From positions 1,922,001 to 1,986,000 of the forward strand of contig NZ_AP024651.1 in the NCBI RefSeq assembly GCF_019977295.1: a DNA stretch of 64,000 nt. Direction: 5' to 3'. Below the pieces are notes generated by a model, which saw only the letters and a list, made by a program, of their open reading frames with translations, was not told the origin of the DNA and did no database searches. The position numbers were made by a program, and so were the translations under genes. This DNA is from Arthrobacter sp. StoSoilB20. Its GTDB lineage: Bacteria > Actinomycetota > Actinomycetes > Actinomycetales > Micrococcaceae. Each line of letters starts with the position of its first letter. Position 1 is the first letter of the stretch. Shown here piece by piece: positions 1-8,605 of the stretch.

Positions 1-313
1 CGGTTTGGACGACGACGCCGATGCCCACCGCGGCGGTGCAAACCCTTCAGAAATCGCGGCTCTTGCTGACAGGATCGCATCGGCTTCCGGCCTTCATTTG
101 TCCGGTCTCATGGCAGTTGCTCCATTGGGGGCGGATCCTGAGGTGGCCTTCGAGAAACTTGCCGGCATTTCCCAGGCGCTCCGGGCTGACCATCCGGCCG
201 CAACGTCGATATCGGCAGGGATGAGCCAGGACCTTGAAGCGGCCGTGAAGTTCGGGGCGACACACCTGAGAATTGGCTCCGATATTCTCGGTTCCCGTCC
301 GGCCGTGGGGTAG
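1..313 (+). CDS. YggS-family PLP homeostasis protein, C-terminal part
   Basis: This is the 3' end of a gene that begins before the window; about 103 residues are visible, in frame from base 2. The segment LSGLMAVAPLGADPEVAF, followed by ISAGMSQDLEAAVKFGATHLRIGSDILG, is the end of a YggS/PROSC alanine-racemase-like TIM barrel. The SMGMS-type motif (here SAGMSQD) and the closing RIG phosphate-binding loop are both present. Family members bind pyridoxal phosphate and buffer its free level rather than catalysing a known reaction. The gene lies just before sepF, as in most actinobacterial division clusters, which supports the call. The N-terminal lysine that binds PLP lies outside the window. Confidence 0.9.
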   Translation, partial: GLDDDADAHRGGANPSEIAALADRIASASGLHLSGLMAVAPLGADPEVAFEKLAGISQALRADHPAATSISAGMSQDLEAAVKFGATHLRIGSDILGSRPAVG

Positions 314-398
314 CGTCAAAGTATTGGAATGACGGGCCGGGGTTCCAATATGTCACGTCATGGCGGCCCGCCTACTGCAGAAACGATAGGAGTGCACC

Positions 399-935
399 AT
401 GGCTGGCGCTCTGCGCAAGACAATGATCTATCTTGGGCTCGCCGACGGCGATGAACACTACGAATCTGAGCAGGCCGTCGCCTCGCACCACGACGAAGAA
501 CGCCCCCAGGCACAGGAACGGGAAGAGCGCCGGGCGCCCGCTCCCGTCCGGGAAGTTGTCCGTGAAATGCCCACTGTAGATGCCGAAGAGGAATACCGCG
601 CACCCGTGACACCCATTAAGCGTGCGGCCTCCAGCCGCGAAGATGCCTCCGGCCTGAGGCAGATCACCACAGTTCATCCCCGTTCATATAACGACGCCAA
701 GGTCATCGGTGAGAGCTTCAGGGATGGCATTCCAGTCATCATGAACGTCACGGACATGGGCGAGGCCGATGCAAAGCGCCTCGTGGACTTCTCCGCCGGC
801 CTGGTATTTGGCTTGCACGGCAGCATCGAGAGGGTGACCAACAAGGTCTTCCTGCTTTCGCCGTCGTATGTCGAGGTCATCGGGGACGACAAGAAGGCCA
901 GCGAGACGCAGGCCAGCTTCTTCAACCAGAGCTGA
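399..935 (+). CDS. sepF: Cell division protein SepF
   Basis: 178 residues. SepF polymerises on the membrane and tethers FtsZ to it; in actinobacteria that lack FtsA it is a main FtsZ anchor. The N-terminus [15 protein letters not shown] is the amphipathic membrane-targeting helix, followed by an acidic, Glu/Arg/Pro-rich linker (about 20-80). The conserved SepF core runs about 88-168 and includes [18 protein letters not shown] and the glycine-containing [10 protein letters not shown] dimer segment. The start is set by AGGAG seven bases upstream. Order YggS-sepF-yggT-wag31 is the classic actinobacterial division-cluster tail. Confidence 0.95.
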   Translation: MAGALRKTMIYLGLADGDEHYESEQAVASHHDEERPQAQEREERRAPAPVREVVREMPTVDAEEEYRAPVTPIKRAASSREDASGLRQITTVHPRSYNDAKVIGESFRDGIPVIMNVTDMGEADAKRLVDFSAGLVFGLHGSIERVTNKVFLLSPSYVEVIGDDKKASETQASFFNQS

Positions 936-1042
936 CGACGATTCTTTTGCGGATGCCAGGCGGGTCAACCTGCCTGGCATCTGTGTTGCAATAGTAGGGA
1001 CCGATTGACATTCCGGAACAAGTGGGAGATCTGAGCTAACTC

Positions 1043-1330
1043 GTGGGCATTGTTTTCGGCCTTATCCATATTGTGCTGTTGCTGTTCTTCATCGCCCTGA
1101 TCATCCGCCTCGTCTTCGAATGGGTCCAGATGTTTGCCCGCCAGTGGCGGCCCAGGGGTGTGGCATTGGTTACAGCGCACGTGGTCTACTCGGTCACGGA
1201 TCCTCCCTTGGGAAGGCTTCGTCGACTGATACCGCCATTGCAGCTGGGTGGAATCTCCTTGGATTTGGGCTTCCTGATCCTGATAATTGCCGTGAGTATC
1301 GCCATGGCAGTGACCTTCAGCCTCGCCTAG
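1043..1330 (+). CDS. YggT family membrane protein
   Basis: 95 residues starting at GTG. Two hydrophobic segments are visible (about residues 2-26 and 70-94), with a basic loop between them containing the YggT signature TDPPLGRLRRLIPPL. YggT proteins are small integral membrane proteins found next to sepF and wag31/divIVA; a role in envelope or division organisation is inferred from that context only. No clear Shine-Dalgarno sequence precedes the start, so the exact initiation codon is less certain than the identity. It probably shares a transcript with sepF. Confidence 0.88.
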   Translation: MGIVFGLIHIVLLLFFIALIIRLVFEWVQMFARQWRPRGVALVTAHVVYSVTDPPLGRLRRLIPPLQLGGISLDLGFLILIIAVSIAMAVTFSLA

Positions 1331-1377
1331 CTGCGCGCGGAACCTGGACCACCGATGGTTCACAGGCCGCAAATTCG

Positions 1378-1425
1378 CCAATTCAACACGATGGTGTTGA
1401 ATTGGAGGAACAAGATGATATTTAG
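1378..1425 (+). promoter_or_regulatory. wag31 promoter candidate overlapped by a 12-bp inverted repeat
   Basis: A perfect inverted repeat (arms CCAATTCAACAC, 1378-1389, and its complement at 1394-1405, loop GATG) lies between yggT and wag31. There is no T-run after it, so it is unlikely to be a plain terminator. The right arm contains TTGAAT (1397-1402). TATTTA (1419-1424) follows 16 bases later, which makes a plausible -35/-10 pair with the palindrome over the -35. An operator role is inference. Confidence 0.45.
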
Positions 1426-1485
1426 GTACCGTAGTTTTGAACGGCCGGAAGGCCTACTGACTAACTAGACCAACGAGGTGACCAG

Positions 1486-2184
1486 ATGGCTTTGACGCCA
1501 GAAGACGTTGTCAACAAGCGCTTTCAGCCGACCAAGTTCCGCGAAGGCTACGACCAGGACGAGGTAGATGACTTCCTCGACGAGATCGTGGTGGAACTTC
1601 GCCGCTTGAACCAGGAAAATGACGAGCTTCGCAAGAAGCTCGGCGAAGCCGGTTCGGCAGTGCCTGCTGCGACTGCTGCGGCTCCGGTGGTTGAGAAGGT
1701 TCCGGCCCCCGTCAAGGTCGACAAGGAAGCTGAAGCCAAGGCAGAAGCCGAAGCCAAGGCTGCCGAAGCTGCCAAGAAGAAGGAAGCCGAGCAGGCTGCA
1801 GCCGCTGCCGCCGCTGCGAAGGCTCCCGCTGCCAACAACAGCCTCACTCCCTCCGCTGAGTCTGCTGCAGGCCTGCTCGCCATGGCACAGCAGATGCACG
1901 ACAAGCACGTCTCCGACGGTGCGCAGCAGAAGGAAAAGATCATTGCCGAGGCTCAGATCGAGGCTTCAAGCCTCGTCAACGATGCCCAGGAGAAGTCCCG
2001 CAAGATCCTTGGTGCTTTGGAGCAGCAGCGCTCCGTGCTGGAGCGCAAGGTTGAGCAGCTCCGTGGCTTCGAGCGCGACTACCGTTCACGCCTGAAGGCT
2101 TACATCGAAGGCCAGCTCCGCGACCTTGATGCCCGTGGTTCCGTCGCTGCCCCTGAGGTTGGCGAAGCAACCGCTGACGTTTAG
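1486..2184 (+). CDS. wag31: DivIVA/Wag31 polar growth and cell-wall organiser
   Basis: 232 residues. The N-terminus MALTPEDVVNKRFQPTKFREGYDQDEVDDFLDEI is the DivIVA membrane-binding crossed-loop domain (about 1-52). An Ala/Lys/Glu-rich linker of low complexity follows (about 60-115), and then a long C-terminal coiled coil (about 130-215). Wag31 marks negatively curved membrane at poles and septa, recruits the wall-synthesis machinery and is a phosphorylation target in relatives. The start has a GAGGTGA site six bases upstream. The repetitive Ala/Glu/Lys linker varies in length across species. A strong terminator follows, so wag31 is the last gene of the division cluster here. Confidence 0.95.
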   Translation: MALTPEDVVNKRFQPTKFREGYDQDEVDDFLDEIVVELRRLNQENDELRKKLGEAGSAVPAATAAAPVVEKVPAPVKVDKEAEAKAEAEAKAAEAAKKKEAEQAAAAAAAAKAPAANNSLTPSAESAAGLLAMAQQMHDKHVSDGAQQKEKIIAEAQIEASSLVNDAQEKSRKILGALEQQRSVLERKVEQLRGFERDYRSRLKAYIEGQLRDLDARGSVAAPEVGEATADV

Positions 2185-2195
2185 CAAGTATTCTG

Positions 2196-2232
2196 AAAGC
2201 CGGTGGCTGAGGATTCCTCGGCCACCGGCTTT
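2196..2232 (+). terminator. Terminator after wag31
   Basis: A 12-bp stem (AAAGCCGGTGGC paired with GCCACCGGCTTT), extended inside by GAGG/CCTC, sits 11 bases after the wag31 stop. The 3' arm ends in TTT. It separates the division cluster from lspA. Confidence 0.85.
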
Positions 2233-2285
2233 CGCTGTTAAAGACCGACAGCAGCCCGCCACGCTTCTCCCCGAATGAAAGCACT

Positions 2286-2891
2286 ATGACCGACTTCACC
2301 GAAGACGCCCCGCAGCCGGCGACCACCGCCAGCCGCAAGTGGCGCCCGGCCATGCTCTGGCTGTTTGCCGGCTTCGCCGTGTTTGCCTATGCCTTTGACC
2401 AGCTCACCAAGCTTTGGGTGACCAGCACCATGACGGAAGGGGAACGGATTCCGGTCCTGCCTCCGCTGCTGCATTGGTACTACATCAGGAACTCCGGGGC
2501 CGCGTTCTCCATCGGTGAGAACGTCACCTGGATTTTCACGATTGTCATGGCGGCCGTCTCGGTGGCTATCCTCTTCCAACTGCGCCGGCTGGGTTCGGCA
2601 TGGTGGGCGCTCTCGCTGGGTTTGCTCCTCGGGGGAGCGCTGGGCAACCTCACCGATCGCCTGTTCCGGGAGCCTTCTTTTGCCATGGGACACGTGGTGG
2701 ACTTCATCCAGCTTCCCAACTTCGCCATTTTCAACATCGCAGACTCAGCCGTGGTGTCCGGCGTCGTGATCATCTGCCTCCTGACCCTTCGCGGCATTGG
2801 CATGGATGGGACGCGCCAGACACCGGCTCCCAAGGGTTCGGACCATGCCAAGCCAGCCAGCGGTAGCCAGGGGGAGCCTGCCGGTGAGTAG
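2286..2891 (+). CDS. lspA: Lipoprotein signal peptidase (signal peptidase II)
   Basis: 201 residues. This is the membrane aspartyl protease that cuts the signal peptide from diacylglyceryl-modified prolipoproteins. Four hydrophobic segments are visible (about 22-42, 80-98, 104-122, 148-170). The motif [10 protein letters not shown] (69-78) and the two catalytic aspartates, D124 in GNLTDR and D153 in FNIADS, are present. Both termini are hydrophilic extensions rich in Thr/Pro/Gly. The last 8 bases overlap the GTG start of the following pseudouridine synthase, so the two genes are translationally coupled. Adjacent lspA-RluA-type pairs are common in bacteria. Confidence 0.95.
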   Translation: MTDFTEDAPQPATTASRKWRPAMLWLFAGFAVFAYAFDQLTKLWVTSTMTEGERIPVLPPLLHWYYIRNSGAAFSIGENVTWIFTIVMAAVSVAILFQLRRLGSAWWALSLGLLLGGALGNLTDRLFREPSFAMGHVVDFIQLPNFAIFNIADSAVVSGVVIICLLTLRGIGMDGTRQTPAPKGSDHAKPASGSQGEPAGE

Positions 2892-3810
2892 CTCCGTGGA
2901 AGTGCCCGATGACCTCGCGGGGGTACGGGCGGACGCAGGCCTGGCGAAATTGCTGGATATCTCCCGTTCCGCAGCAGCACTGTTGATCGCCGAAGGCAAC
3001 GTGACTCTCGCCGGGGTGCCACTGGGCAAGTCGGCAAAGCTGGCCGCCGGGTCCGTGCTCGATGTCACCGTCCCGGACCGGCGGGACCCCTTGGAAGTGG
3101 TGGAGGAAGTTGTGGAAGGCCTGAAGATCCTTTTGGACGACGAGGAATTCGTTGTCATCGACAAGCCGGTGGGAGTTGCCGCCCATCCCTCACCCGGATG
3201 GGTGGGGCCCACCGTTGTGGGCGGCCTGGCTGGTGCCGGCTACAGGATCTCGACCTCGGGTGCGCCGGAGCGCGCAGGGATCGTCCACAGGCTCGACGTC
3301 GGTACGTCCGGCGTCATGGTGGTGGCCAAGACTGAACATGCTTACACGGTGCTGAAGCGTGCCTTCAAGGAGCGCACCGTGGAGAAGGTTTACCATGCCG
3401 TCGTGCAGGGGCTGCCGGACCCCCTGGAAGGCACCATTGATGCCCCAATCGGGCGCCACCCCGGACATGACTGGCGGTTTGCCGTGATCGAGGACGGCCG
3501 TCCATCCGTGACCCACTATGAGGTCCTTGAAGCCTTCGGCAAGGCAACCCTGGTGGAAGTACACCTGGAGACCGGCCGGACACACCAGATCCGCGTCCAT
3601 TTCTCGGCCTTGCGGCACCCCTGTGCCGGAGATCTCACCTACGGCGCCGATCCCCGTCTTGCCGCGACTCTCGGATTGACCCGGCAGTGGCTGCACGCCC
3701 GTCAACTCGGATTCACCCACCCCGCCACAGGTGAATGGGTGGAAGTGAGCAGCGAATATCCGGCGGACCTCCAGTACGCCCTGGATCTGCTCGCAACCGG
3801 TTCCGCATAG
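2884..3810 (+). CDS. RluA/RluD-family rRNA pseudouridine synthase
   Basis: 308 residues from GTG 2884, chosen because AGGGGGAG lies seven bases upstream and the overlap with lspA is then only 8 bp; longer in-frame starts would run deep into lspA. An S4-like RNA-binding segment (about 15-65) precedes the catalytic domain. The catalytic motif [11 protein letters not shown] is at about 136-146 with nucleophile D138. [10 protein letters not shown] and the C-terminal WLHARQLGF are typical RluA-family sequences. The likely target is uridines of 23S rRNA, but the exact position cannot be read from sequence. A hairpin terminator follows. Confidence 0.93.
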   Translation: MSSSVEVPDDLAGVRADAGLAKLLDISRSAAALLIAEGNVTLAGVPLGKSAKLAAGSVLDVTVPDRRDPLEVVEEVVEGLKILLDDEEFVVIDKPVGVAAHPSPGWVGPTVVGGLAGAGYRISTSGAPERAGIVHRLDVGTSGVMVVAKTEHAYTVLKRAFKERTVEKVYHAVVQGLPDPLEGTIDAPIGRHPGHDWRFAVIEDGRPSVTHYEVLEAFGKATLVEVHLETGRTHQIRVHFSALRHPCAGDLTYGADPRLAATLGLTRQWLHARQLGFTHPATGEWVEVSSEYPADLQYALDLLATGSA

Positions 3811-3823
3811 ACGGATTTCACTG

Positions 3824-3851
3824 CCCGGGTCCGCTTCCTGTCGGACCCGGG
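3824..3851 (+). terminator. Hairpin terminator between pseudouridine synthase and dnaE
   Basis: Ten-base stem CCCGGGTCCG paired with CGGACCCGGG around an 8-base loop, 13 bases after the upstream stop. There is no T-run, which is common for high-GC actinobacterial terminators. Confidence 0.65.
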
Positions 3852-3855
3852 ACGG

Positions 3856-3868
3856 TAGACTGTCGTGG
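3856..3868 (+). promoter_or_regulatory. dnaE -10 box, leaderless start
   Basis: TAGACT (3856-3861) stands exactly six bases before GTG 3868, placing the predicted transcription start on the initiation codon. No Shine-Dalgarno sequence is present. The -35 region is weak and overlaps the preceding hairpin. Confidence 0.6.
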
Positions 3869-6800
3869 TGACTTCCAGCAATGATTCGTTCGTCCACCTG
3901 CACACCCATACCGAATACTCCATGCTGGATGGGGCGGCCCGCTTGGGGGAGCTGTTCGACGAAACGGAACGTCTGGGAATGCCGGCCCTGGCGACGACGG
4001 ACCACGGGTACCTGTTCGGCGCTTTCGACTTCTGGCGCAAGGCCACGGACAAGGGCATCAAGCCGATCATCGGCGTGGAAGCGTATGTAACTCCCGGCAC
4101 CGCCCGCGGCGACAAAGAGCGCGTTCGCTGGGGCGATGAGAGCCAGCGCAAGGACGATGTCTCCGGTGGTGGCTCCTATACCCACATGACACTCCTGAGC
4201 TACAACAACGCGGGCATGAGGAACCTGTTCCGGGCCTCGTCCATTGCTTCGCTCGATTCCGTATTTGGCAAGTGGCCCAGGCTGGACCGGGAGCTGCTCA
4301 ATACGTACTCCGAAGGTTTGATTGCCACCACCGGCTGCCCGTCCGGCGAAGTGCAGACCAAGCTGCGGCTTGGCCTCTACCGTGAGGCTGTTGAAGCCGC
4401 CGCCGAGTTCCGTGACATCTTCGGGGCAGAGAACTACTTCTGTGAACTGATGGACCACGGGCTGGACATCGAGCGGCGTGTCACCGGCGATCTCCTGCGC
4501 CTGGCCAAGGAACTGAACCTCCCGCTCGTGGCCACCAACGACCTCCACTACACCCATGAGCACGATGCCAAAGCCCACGAGGCCCTGCTGGCGATCCAGT
4601 CCGGCTCTACCCTCCTGGAGCCCACGTACGACAACGGAGGCTCCCGCTTTGCCTTCTCCGGCAGCGGGTACTACCTGAAATCGCCGCAGGAAATGCGGGA
4701 ACTGTTCCGCGACCACCCCGAAGCCTGCGACAACACCTTGCTCATCGCCGAGCGCTGCGAAGTCTCGTTCAACACCGGTGCCAACTACATGCCGCGCTTC
4801 CCCTGCCCACCAGGGGAGGACGAGACGTCGTGGCTGGTCAAGGAAGTGGACACCGGCCTGAAGTACCGGTATCCCCAGGGCATTCCGGACAAGGTTCGCA
4901 AGCAGGCTGACTACGAGCTTGGCGTCATCACGTCCATGGGCTTCCCCGGCTACTTCCTGGTGGTTGCCGACTTCATCAACTGGGCCAAGAACAACGGCAT
5001 CCGTGTGGGTCCCGGCCGTGGTTCAGGTGCCGGCTCCATGGTGGCCTACGCCATGCGTATTACTGACCTCGATCCGCTGCAGCATGGCCTGATCTTTGAG
5101 CGCTTCCTCAACCCGGACCGCGTCTCCATGCCTGACTTCGACGTCGACTTCGATGATCGGCGCCGCTCCGAAGTGATTGACTACGTCACCAAGAAGTACG
5201 GCGACGAGCGTGTGGCGATGATCGTCACCTACGGCACCATCAAGACCAAGCAGGCGCTGAAGGACTCCTCCCGTGTGCTGGGCTACCCCTTCAGCATGGG
5301 CGAGACCCTGACCAAGGCACTTCCGCCTGCCGTCATGGCCAAGGACATTCCGCTGGCAGACATCCAGAATCCGGAGTCCAAGCGTTACAGCGAAGCAGGG
5401 GACTTCCGCCAGCTCATTGCCACCGATCCCGAGGCCGCCAAGGTCTTCGAGACCGCTTTGGGCATCGAGGGACTGAAACGCCAGTGGGGTGTCCACGCGG
5501 CCGGCGTCATCATGTCCTCGGACCCCATCATTGACGTCATTCCCATCATGCGCCGTTTCCAGGACGGCCAGGTCATCACCCAGTTCGACTACCCGACGTC
5601 CGAGGGCCTGGGCCTGATCAAGATGGACTTCCTGGGCCTGCGAAACCTGACGATCATTTCGGACGCCCTGGAAAACATCAAGATGAACCGTGGCGTCGAC
5701 CTCGACCTGGAAAACCTGGAACTCGACGACGCCGCATCCTACGAACTTCTTGCCCGAGGTGACACCCTGGGTGTGTTCCAGCTTGATGGTGGCCCCATGC
5801 GGTCCCTGCTCAAGCTGATGAAGCCTGACAACTTCGAAGACATTTCCGCAGTCCTGGCGCTGTACCGTCCGGGCCCCATGGGCGCCAACGCCCACACGGA
5901 TTACGCCTTGCGCAAGAACGGGATCCAAGAGGTCATTCCCATCCACCCGGAACTGGAAGAGCCCCTCAAGGAAATCCTCGGCGGTACGTTTGGCCTGATC
6001 GTGTACCAGGAGCAGGTCATGGCCGTAGCCCAGAAGCTGGCCGGCTACTCGCTGGGCCAAGCCGACATCCTCCGCCGTGCCATGGGCAAGAAGAAGAAAT
6101 CCGAGCTGGACAAACAGTTTGCCGGCTTCTCCCAAGGCATGCAGGACAACGGCTACTCGATGGCCGCCGTCAAGACGCTGTGGGACATCCTGCTTCCGTT
6201 CTCCGATTACGCCTTCAACAAGGCCCACTCGGCAGCATATGGCGTGATCTCGTACTGGACCGCCTACTTGAAGGCGCACTACGCGCCTGAATACATGGCC
6301 GCACTGCTGACCTCGGTGGGCGATGACAAGGACAAATCGGCCATTTACCTCAATGAATGCCGGCGCATGGGTATTACGGTCCTCCCACCGGACGTCAACG
6401 AATCCTCGTTGAACTTCACCCCGGTGGGAACGGACATTCGTTTCGGCATGGGGGCCATTCGAAACGTCGGCGTCAACGTGGTGGATGCGATGGTCTCGAC
6501 CCGCACCACGGAAGGCAACTACACCTCGTTCAAGGACTTCCTGCTGAAGGTTCCGGCCGTGGTGTGCAACAAGCGCACCATTGAATCACTGATCAAGGCC
6601 GGTGCCTTCGATTCCCTGGGGCATCATAGGCGTGCCTTGGCCATGATCCACGAAGAAGCCATTGATTCGGTGATCACCCTCAAACGCAACGAGGCAATTG
6701 GCCAGTTCGACCTCTTCGCAGGCTTTGAGGACCAGGAGCCGGAGGCTTCCCTCACTACGGAGATCCCCGATCTCCCGGAATGGGAGAAGAAGGACAAGCT

Positions 6801-7425
6801 GTCCTTCGAGCGGGACATGTTGGGACTCTACGTTTCAGACCATCCGCTGCAGGGCCTGGAGGGGGTCCTCAGCCAGCATGCGGAACAGTCGATTACTTCA
6901 ATCATCGCCGAGGACGGACCGCACGACGGCGCGATCGTCACCATTGCGGGCATGATCACCTCATTGAGCCGCAGGATCGCCAAGGCCAGCGGAAACGCCT
7001 ATGCCCGCGCCGAAATCGAGGACCTTGGTGCCTCCATGGAGGTCATGTTCTTTGGCCAGGTGTACGGGCCCATTGCCTCGGTCCTGGCAGAGGACTTGAT
7101 TGTTGTGGTCAAGGGACGGTTGCAGCGCCGGGACGATGGCGCGGTCACCCTCAACTGCATGGAGCTCTCAGTGCCGGACTTGAGTGAAAGCGTCAACGGT
7201 CCGGTAGTGATCACCATTCCCACTTTCAAAGCTACGGAGGCCGTAGTGACTGACCTGCGGGACGTCCTCCGTACGCATCGAGGCAACTCGGAGGTCCGTT
7301 TGAAGCTGATGGGTGATACCAAGGTGGAGGTCATGGGCCTGCCGGTCCACATGCGGGTCAACCCCAGCCCATCCCTCTTTGGTGACCTGAAGGTCCTCCT
7401 GGGTCCGGCCTGCCTGGATAACTAG
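3868..7425 (+). CDS. dnaE: DNA polymerase III alpha subunit
   Basis: 1185 residues. This is the replicative polymerase, DnaE1 type. The PHP domain opens the protein (FVHLHTHTEYSMLDGAARL) and keeps the HxH metal motif. The polymerase active site is visible as GPGRGSGAGSMVAYA and MPDFDVDFDDRRR. The segment FNKAHSAAYGVISYWTAYLKAHY belongs to the fingers/tandem HhH boundary. A C-terminal OB fold (about 990-1080) and tail domain follow. Length matches actinobacterial DnaE1. GTG 3865 and 3868 are adjacent possible starts; the second sits at the predicted transcription start. The gene is monocistronic between a hairpin and a convergent flavin reductase gene. Confidence 0.97.
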   Translation: MTSSNDSFVHLHTHTEYSMLDGAARLGELFDETERLGMPALATTDHGYLFGAFDFWRKATDKGIKPIIGVEAYVTPGTARGDKERVRWGDESQRKDDVSGGGSYTHMTLLSYNNAGMRNLFRASSIASLDSVFGKWPRLDRELLNTYSEGLIATTGCPSGEVQTKLRLGLYREAVEAAAEFRDIFGAENYFCELMDHGLDIERRVTGDLLRLAKELNLPLVATNDLHYTHEHDAKAHEALLAIQSGSTLLEPTYDNGGSRFAFSGSGYYLKSPQEMRELFRDHPEACDNTLLIAERCEVSFNTGANYMPRFPCPPGEDETSWLVKEVDTGLKYRYPQGIPDKVRKQADYELGVITSMGFPGYFLVVADFINWAKNNGIRVGPGRGSGAGSMVAYAMRITDLDPLQHGLIFERFLNPDRVSMPDFDVDFDDRRRSEVIDYVTKKYGDERVAMIVTYGTIKTKQALKDSSRVLGYPFSMGETLTKALPPAVMAKDIPLADIQNPESKRYSEAGDFRQLIATDPEAAKVFETALGIEGLKRQWGVHAAGVIMSSDPIIDVIPIMRRFQDGQVITQFDYPTSEGLGLIKMDFLGLRNLTIISDALENIKMNRGVDLDLENLELDDAASYELLARGDTLGVFQLDGGPMRSLLKLMKPDNFEDISAVLALYRPGPMGANAHTDYALRKNGIQEVIPIHPELEEPLKEILGGTFGLIVYQEQVMAVAQKLAGYSLGQADILRRAMGKKKKSELDKQFAGFSQGMQDNGYSMAAVKTLWDILLPFSDYAFNKAHSAAYGVISYWTAYLKAHYAPEYMAALLTSVGDDKDKSAIYLNECRRMGITVLPPDVNESSLNFTPVGTDIRFGMGAIRNVGVNVVDAMVSTRTTEGNYTSFKDFLLKVPAVVCNKRTIESLIKAGAFDSLGHHRRALAMIHEEAIDSVITLKRNEAIGQFDLFAGFEDQEPEASLTTEIPDLPEWEKKDKLSFERDMLGLYVSDHPLQGLEGVLSQHAEQSITSIIAEDGPHDGAIVTIAGMITSLSRRIAKASGNAYARAEIEDLGASMEVMFFGQVYGPIASVLAEDLIVVVKGRLQRRDDGAVTLNCMELSVPDLSESVNGPVVITIPTFKATEAVVTDLRDVLRTHRGNSEVRLKLMGDTKVEVMGLPVHMRVNPSPSLFGDLKVLLGPACLDN

Positions 7426-7456
7426 GAGCCTTGGAAGCCGGTGACGCTTCGTCCGG

Positions 7457-7957
7457 TCAGATCTCGTAGTCGAGGGGCTCCGGCCTGCTGTAGCCCCCGC
7501 TGTGGTAGAGCAGGGGAGTGCCGTCGCCGCCCACTTGGCCGTCGACGACCTCAACCACCACTACTGCGTTGTTCTCGAAGGAAAGCCGCATCTGGATCTT
7601 GCCCACCAGCCAGCCGCTGACATCCTTGAGGATGGGTACCTCGTGGGGTCCGGGTTCCCAGTGGTCGCCCTCGAACCGGTCACGCGTGCGGGCGAAACGG
7701 TTGGCGAGGGCCTGGTTCTCAAGTCCCAGCATGTGCACGCCGATGTATTCGGCGTTGGCCACGGCAGGCCACGAACTGGAGCTCCTGGCCATGTTGAAGG
7801 TGAACCTGGGCGGCTCGGCGGACAGCGACGCCACCGAGGTTGCGGTGAAGCCGAAGGGTTTGCCGTTCAGGTTGGCCGTGATGATGGCAACCCCGGCGGC
7901 GTGCCGGCGGAACATCTCCCGGAAAGTCTGGTCAAAGCCGGATGGTTCGCTTGTCAC
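7457..7957 (-). CDS. Flavin reductase-like (NAD(P)H:FMN) protein
   Basis: 166 residues from GTG 7957, chosen over an in-frame ATG at 8044 because AGGAG lies ten bases upstream and homology begins with FDQTFREMFRRHAAGVAIITA. This is the FMN-binding split-barrel flavin reductase domain: GFTATSVASLSAEPPRFTFNMARSSSSWP is the FMN-binding region, and GDHWEPGPHEVPILKDVSGWLVGKI is the family C-terminal half. Such proteins supply reduced FMN to a monooxygenase or act alone; no partner monooxygenase is adjacent. It converges with dnaE, with about 30 bases between stops and no clear terminator. Confidence 0.9.
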   Translation of the reverse strand: MTSEPSGFDQTFREMFRRHAAGVAIITANLNGKPFGFTATSVASLSAEPPRFTFNMARSSSSWPAVANAEYIGVHMLGLENQALANRFARTRDRFEGDHWEPGPHEVPILKDVSGWLVGKIQMRLSFENNAVVVVEVVDGQVGGDGTPLLYHSGGYSRPEPLDYEI

Positions 7958-8067
7958 GTGGATGTGTCTCCTGGACTGGGGGCTGCGTCTCCCCTCAGCG
8001 TATTCCTCCGGTCCTGCCGGCACCTCATTTTGTTGAGCCTGCATGAACCTTTGTTAATGTGAGGGGT

Positions 8068-8601
8068 ATGACCGAGCCAACCGTGCATGTCCCTGCTGCT
8101 GCCGAACCGGCGCCGGCCCCGCCGCGGCGCGTCCCGAAGGACGCCCTGTGGATCGTTCTTCCGGCCGGCGGCGGAATCCTTCTGGGGGCGCTCTGGTGGA
8201 TTCTTGCTCCCGGTGGGCTGAACCTGGTCTCCGGCAATCCTGCACTTGCCGATGCCAACAATCCCGCGTCATGGCTTCCACGGGATCTGGTTCTGGCAGG
8301 ACTCGCGCTCCTGGCCGGCTGCTTCACGGGCCTCATGCTGGACGGGAAGCTGCAGGGTCCCAGCGTGGGCCGCAGATTGACGCTTGCTCTCCTCGGCGGC
8401 GCCCTGGGTGGAATTGTGGCGTGGCTCGTTGGGTTGCTGTCCGCCCAGCTGTTTGGTCCGGCTCCGGATCCCGCACTTGGTCCCGGATATGGGTTCACCC
8501 TCCGTTCCTACGCCGTGCTGCTGTTGTGGCCGGCAGCAACGGCATTCATCACGTTCGTCCTGGCGCTGTTCGGGGTTCTTTCCAAGAAGCCCGTAAAATA
8601 A
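8068..8601 (+). CDS. Small actinobacterial membrane protein of unknown function
   Basis: 177 residues. A proline/alanine-rich N-terminus (about 30 residues) is followed by four hydrophobic segments (about 28-48, 75-95, 108-128, 148-172), so it is a polytopic membrane protein. I do not recognise a named domain. ATG 8068 is chosen because TAATGT (8055-8060) lies seven bases upstream with TTGAGC 16 bases further up, predicting a leaderless message; GTG 8059 is an in-frame alternative. It is immediately followed by hisD. Confidence 0.75.
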   Translation: MTEPTVHVPAAAEPAPAPPRRVPKDALWIVLPAGGGILLGALWWILAPGGLNLVSGNPALADANNPASWLPRDLVLAGLALLAGCFTGLMLDGKLQGPSVGRRLTLALLGGALGGIVAWLVGLLSAQLFGPAPDPALGPGYGFTLRSYAVLLLWPAATAFITFVLALFGVLSKKPVK

Positions 8602-8605
8602 CCGG

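Noticed and set aside
3190..4716. 508-codon open frame on the minus strand opposite the pseudouridine synthase and dnaE
   Set aside because: Opposite strand of two strong genes; no family motif, and the high GC of codon third positions keeps antisense frames open.
5023..6279. 418-codon minus-strand frame opposite dnaE
   Set aside because: Mirror of dnaE codon bias, no recognisable protein sequence, no start signal.
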